Positions 5,272-5,878 of a stretch of 5,878 nt of DNA are shown piece by piece. The notes below the pieces were generated by a model, which was not told the origin of the DNA, did no database searches, and saw only the letters and a program-made list of their open reading frames with translations. The DNA comes from Alphaproteobacteria bacterium UBA2954. Its GTDB lineage: Bacteria > Pseudomonadota > Alphaproteobacteria > Puniceispirillales > Puniceispirillaceae. How positions within the stretch are numbered: the first letter of the stretch is position 1; each line of letters starts with the position of its first letter. The stretch covers positions 13,905 through 19,782 of the forward strand of contig DEBO01000044.1 in the NCBI GenBank assembly GCA_002348585.1, written 5' to 3'. The position numbers were made by a program, and so were the translations under genes.

Positions 5272-5421
5272 CAACGTCTCAAACAAGCAAGCATTTATAG
5301 CTGATGTAGTGTTTCGAGTTATTTTGGTCTATTCTACATTAGTAAATCCGTTCTTGTTGAGTCATTGTGCCTGAGAACATGAGGGTAAACCATTTAACCT
5401 ATTGATACAGCAGTATAAATT

Positions 5422-5811
5422 ATGTTTGGAAATAAACCGGCCCAAGGGTCTTCAACGCCGCAGACAGCAAATATAGGCGCAAGTATACGCATTAAGGGTG
5501 AGATTGATTCGCCTGAGCATGTCTTTTTGGCAGGTAGTCTCGATGGTGACATTACCTGTGATCAGCTAACAGTTGATAGGACAGGCCGGGTCACAGGCAA
5601 GATAACAGCTAAGCTTGCTGTAATTGATGGCCATGTTGATGGTGATATTGTGGTTGATCGGCTGCAGATTAAATCAAAGGCTGTGGTCAAGGGCTCACTC
5701 ACTTACAAGAGCATTGAGGTGGCTGAAGGCGCGCAGATTGACGGCAATTTTGTGCAAGTAACACAAAAGCCGCAAAAAGACGCGGTTACTCTACCAAAAA
5801 CTAAAAAATAA
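5422..5811 (+). CDS. bacA: Bactofilin (polymer-forming cytoskeletal protein)
   Basis: Bactofilins (PF04519) self-assemble without nucleotide into filaments or membrane-associated patches that recruit cell-wall enzymes. This 129-aa protein has the family layout: a short polar N-tail (1-16), a beta-helical core (about 17-111) and a short basic C-tail ending LPKTKK. The core begins NIGASIRIKGEIDS and shows repeating short strands with glycine turns, such as FLAGSLDGDITC, GRVTGKITAK, GHVDGDIVVD and AQIDGNFV, about one per helix turn. There is no membrane segment; membrane contact in this family is usually through the N-terminus, here MFGNK. The length is typical of a one-domain bactofilin. The ATG at 5422 has only a weak ribosome site. 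A second bactofilin follows after 11 nt. The symbol is by analogy with Caulobacter BacA/BacB and does not assert orthology. Confidence 0.93.
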   Translation: MFGNKPAQGSSTPQTANIGASIRIKGEIDSPEHVFLAGSLDGDITCDQLTVDRTGRVTGKITAKLAVIDGHVDGDIVVDRLQIKSKAVVKGSLTYKSIEVAEGAQIDGNFVQVTQKPQKDAVTLPKTKK

Positions 5812-5822
5812 ACAGGCAGAGC

Positions 5823-5878
5823 ATGTCAGAAACCGGGTCCCGTAAGTCAGTTATTGGCGCAGGTGCTACCTTCACTGG
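5823..5878 (+). CDS. Second bactofilin, N-terminal 18 residues (continues past the window end)
   Basis: An ATG at 5823, 11 nt after the first bactofilin stop and preceded by AGGCAGAGC, opens a frame that stays open to the edge. It reads MSETGSRKSVIGAGATFTG (last codon incomplete). The segment SVIGAGATFTG matches the opening of bactofilin cores and parallels NIGASIRIKG in the gene before it. This makes a tandem bactofilin pair in one operon, as seen for bacA/bacB in other alphaproteobacteria. With so few residues the call rests on this motif and on context. Confidence 0.7.
   Translation, partial: MSETGSRKSVIGAGATFT

Noticed and set aside
5384..5399. GGTAAA...TTAACC imperfect palindrome before the bactofilin gene
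   Set aside because: The arms are only 6 nt with a mismatch, and it does not fit a CtrA site or another motif I know.
5415..5420. TATAAA just before the bactofilin ATG as a -10 box
   Set aside because: Transcription would begin inside the coding sequence, and no internal start is available.

Overview
The window reads as part of a flagellated, Gram-negative alphaproteobacterium with moderate-to-low GC, possibly a marine lineage. The taxon is an inference from gene style: a PomA/MotA stator, a sigma-54 factor, bactofilins, and an M23 peptidase with a cytoplasmic N-tail. No rRNA or other marker gene is present. Coding density is high. No tRNA, CRISPR array, insertion sequence or phage gene was seen.

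Left part (1-1315). The 5' third of a stator gene (motA/pomA type) runs leftward out of the window. A good sigma-54 (-24/-12) promoter match sits in front of it. Divergent from it is a secreted Lcl_C/DUF1566-domain protein. That gene converges, with overlapping stop codons, on a gene for a small two-helix membrane protein. A strong terminator-like hairpin lies inside the 3' end of the Lcl_C gene.

Middle (1316-3191). A 245-bp intergenic region with phased A/T tracts precedes rpoN, which encodes a full-length sigma-54 of 504 aa. rpoN ends in a strong intrinsic terminator and appears to be transcribed alone. The usual alphaproteobacterial neighbours (lptA/lptB, hpf, ptsN) are absent here. The window therefore holds both the sigma factor and a candidate target promoter about 1.2 kb away.

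Right part (3192-5878). On the minus strand lie a 59-aa orphan gene, a membrane-anchored M23 (LytM-type) endopeptidase and, directly upstream of the peptidase with a 9-nt gap, a 125-aa protein with a C-terminal membrane anchor. Divergent from these are two tandem bactofilin genes, the second cut by the window end. Bactofilins are polymerising cytoskeletal proteins that in other alphaproteobacteria position M23 peptidases and other cell-wall enzymes. The cluster therefore looks like a local cell-wall remodelling module, with the tail-anchored protein as a possible undescribed membrane partner.
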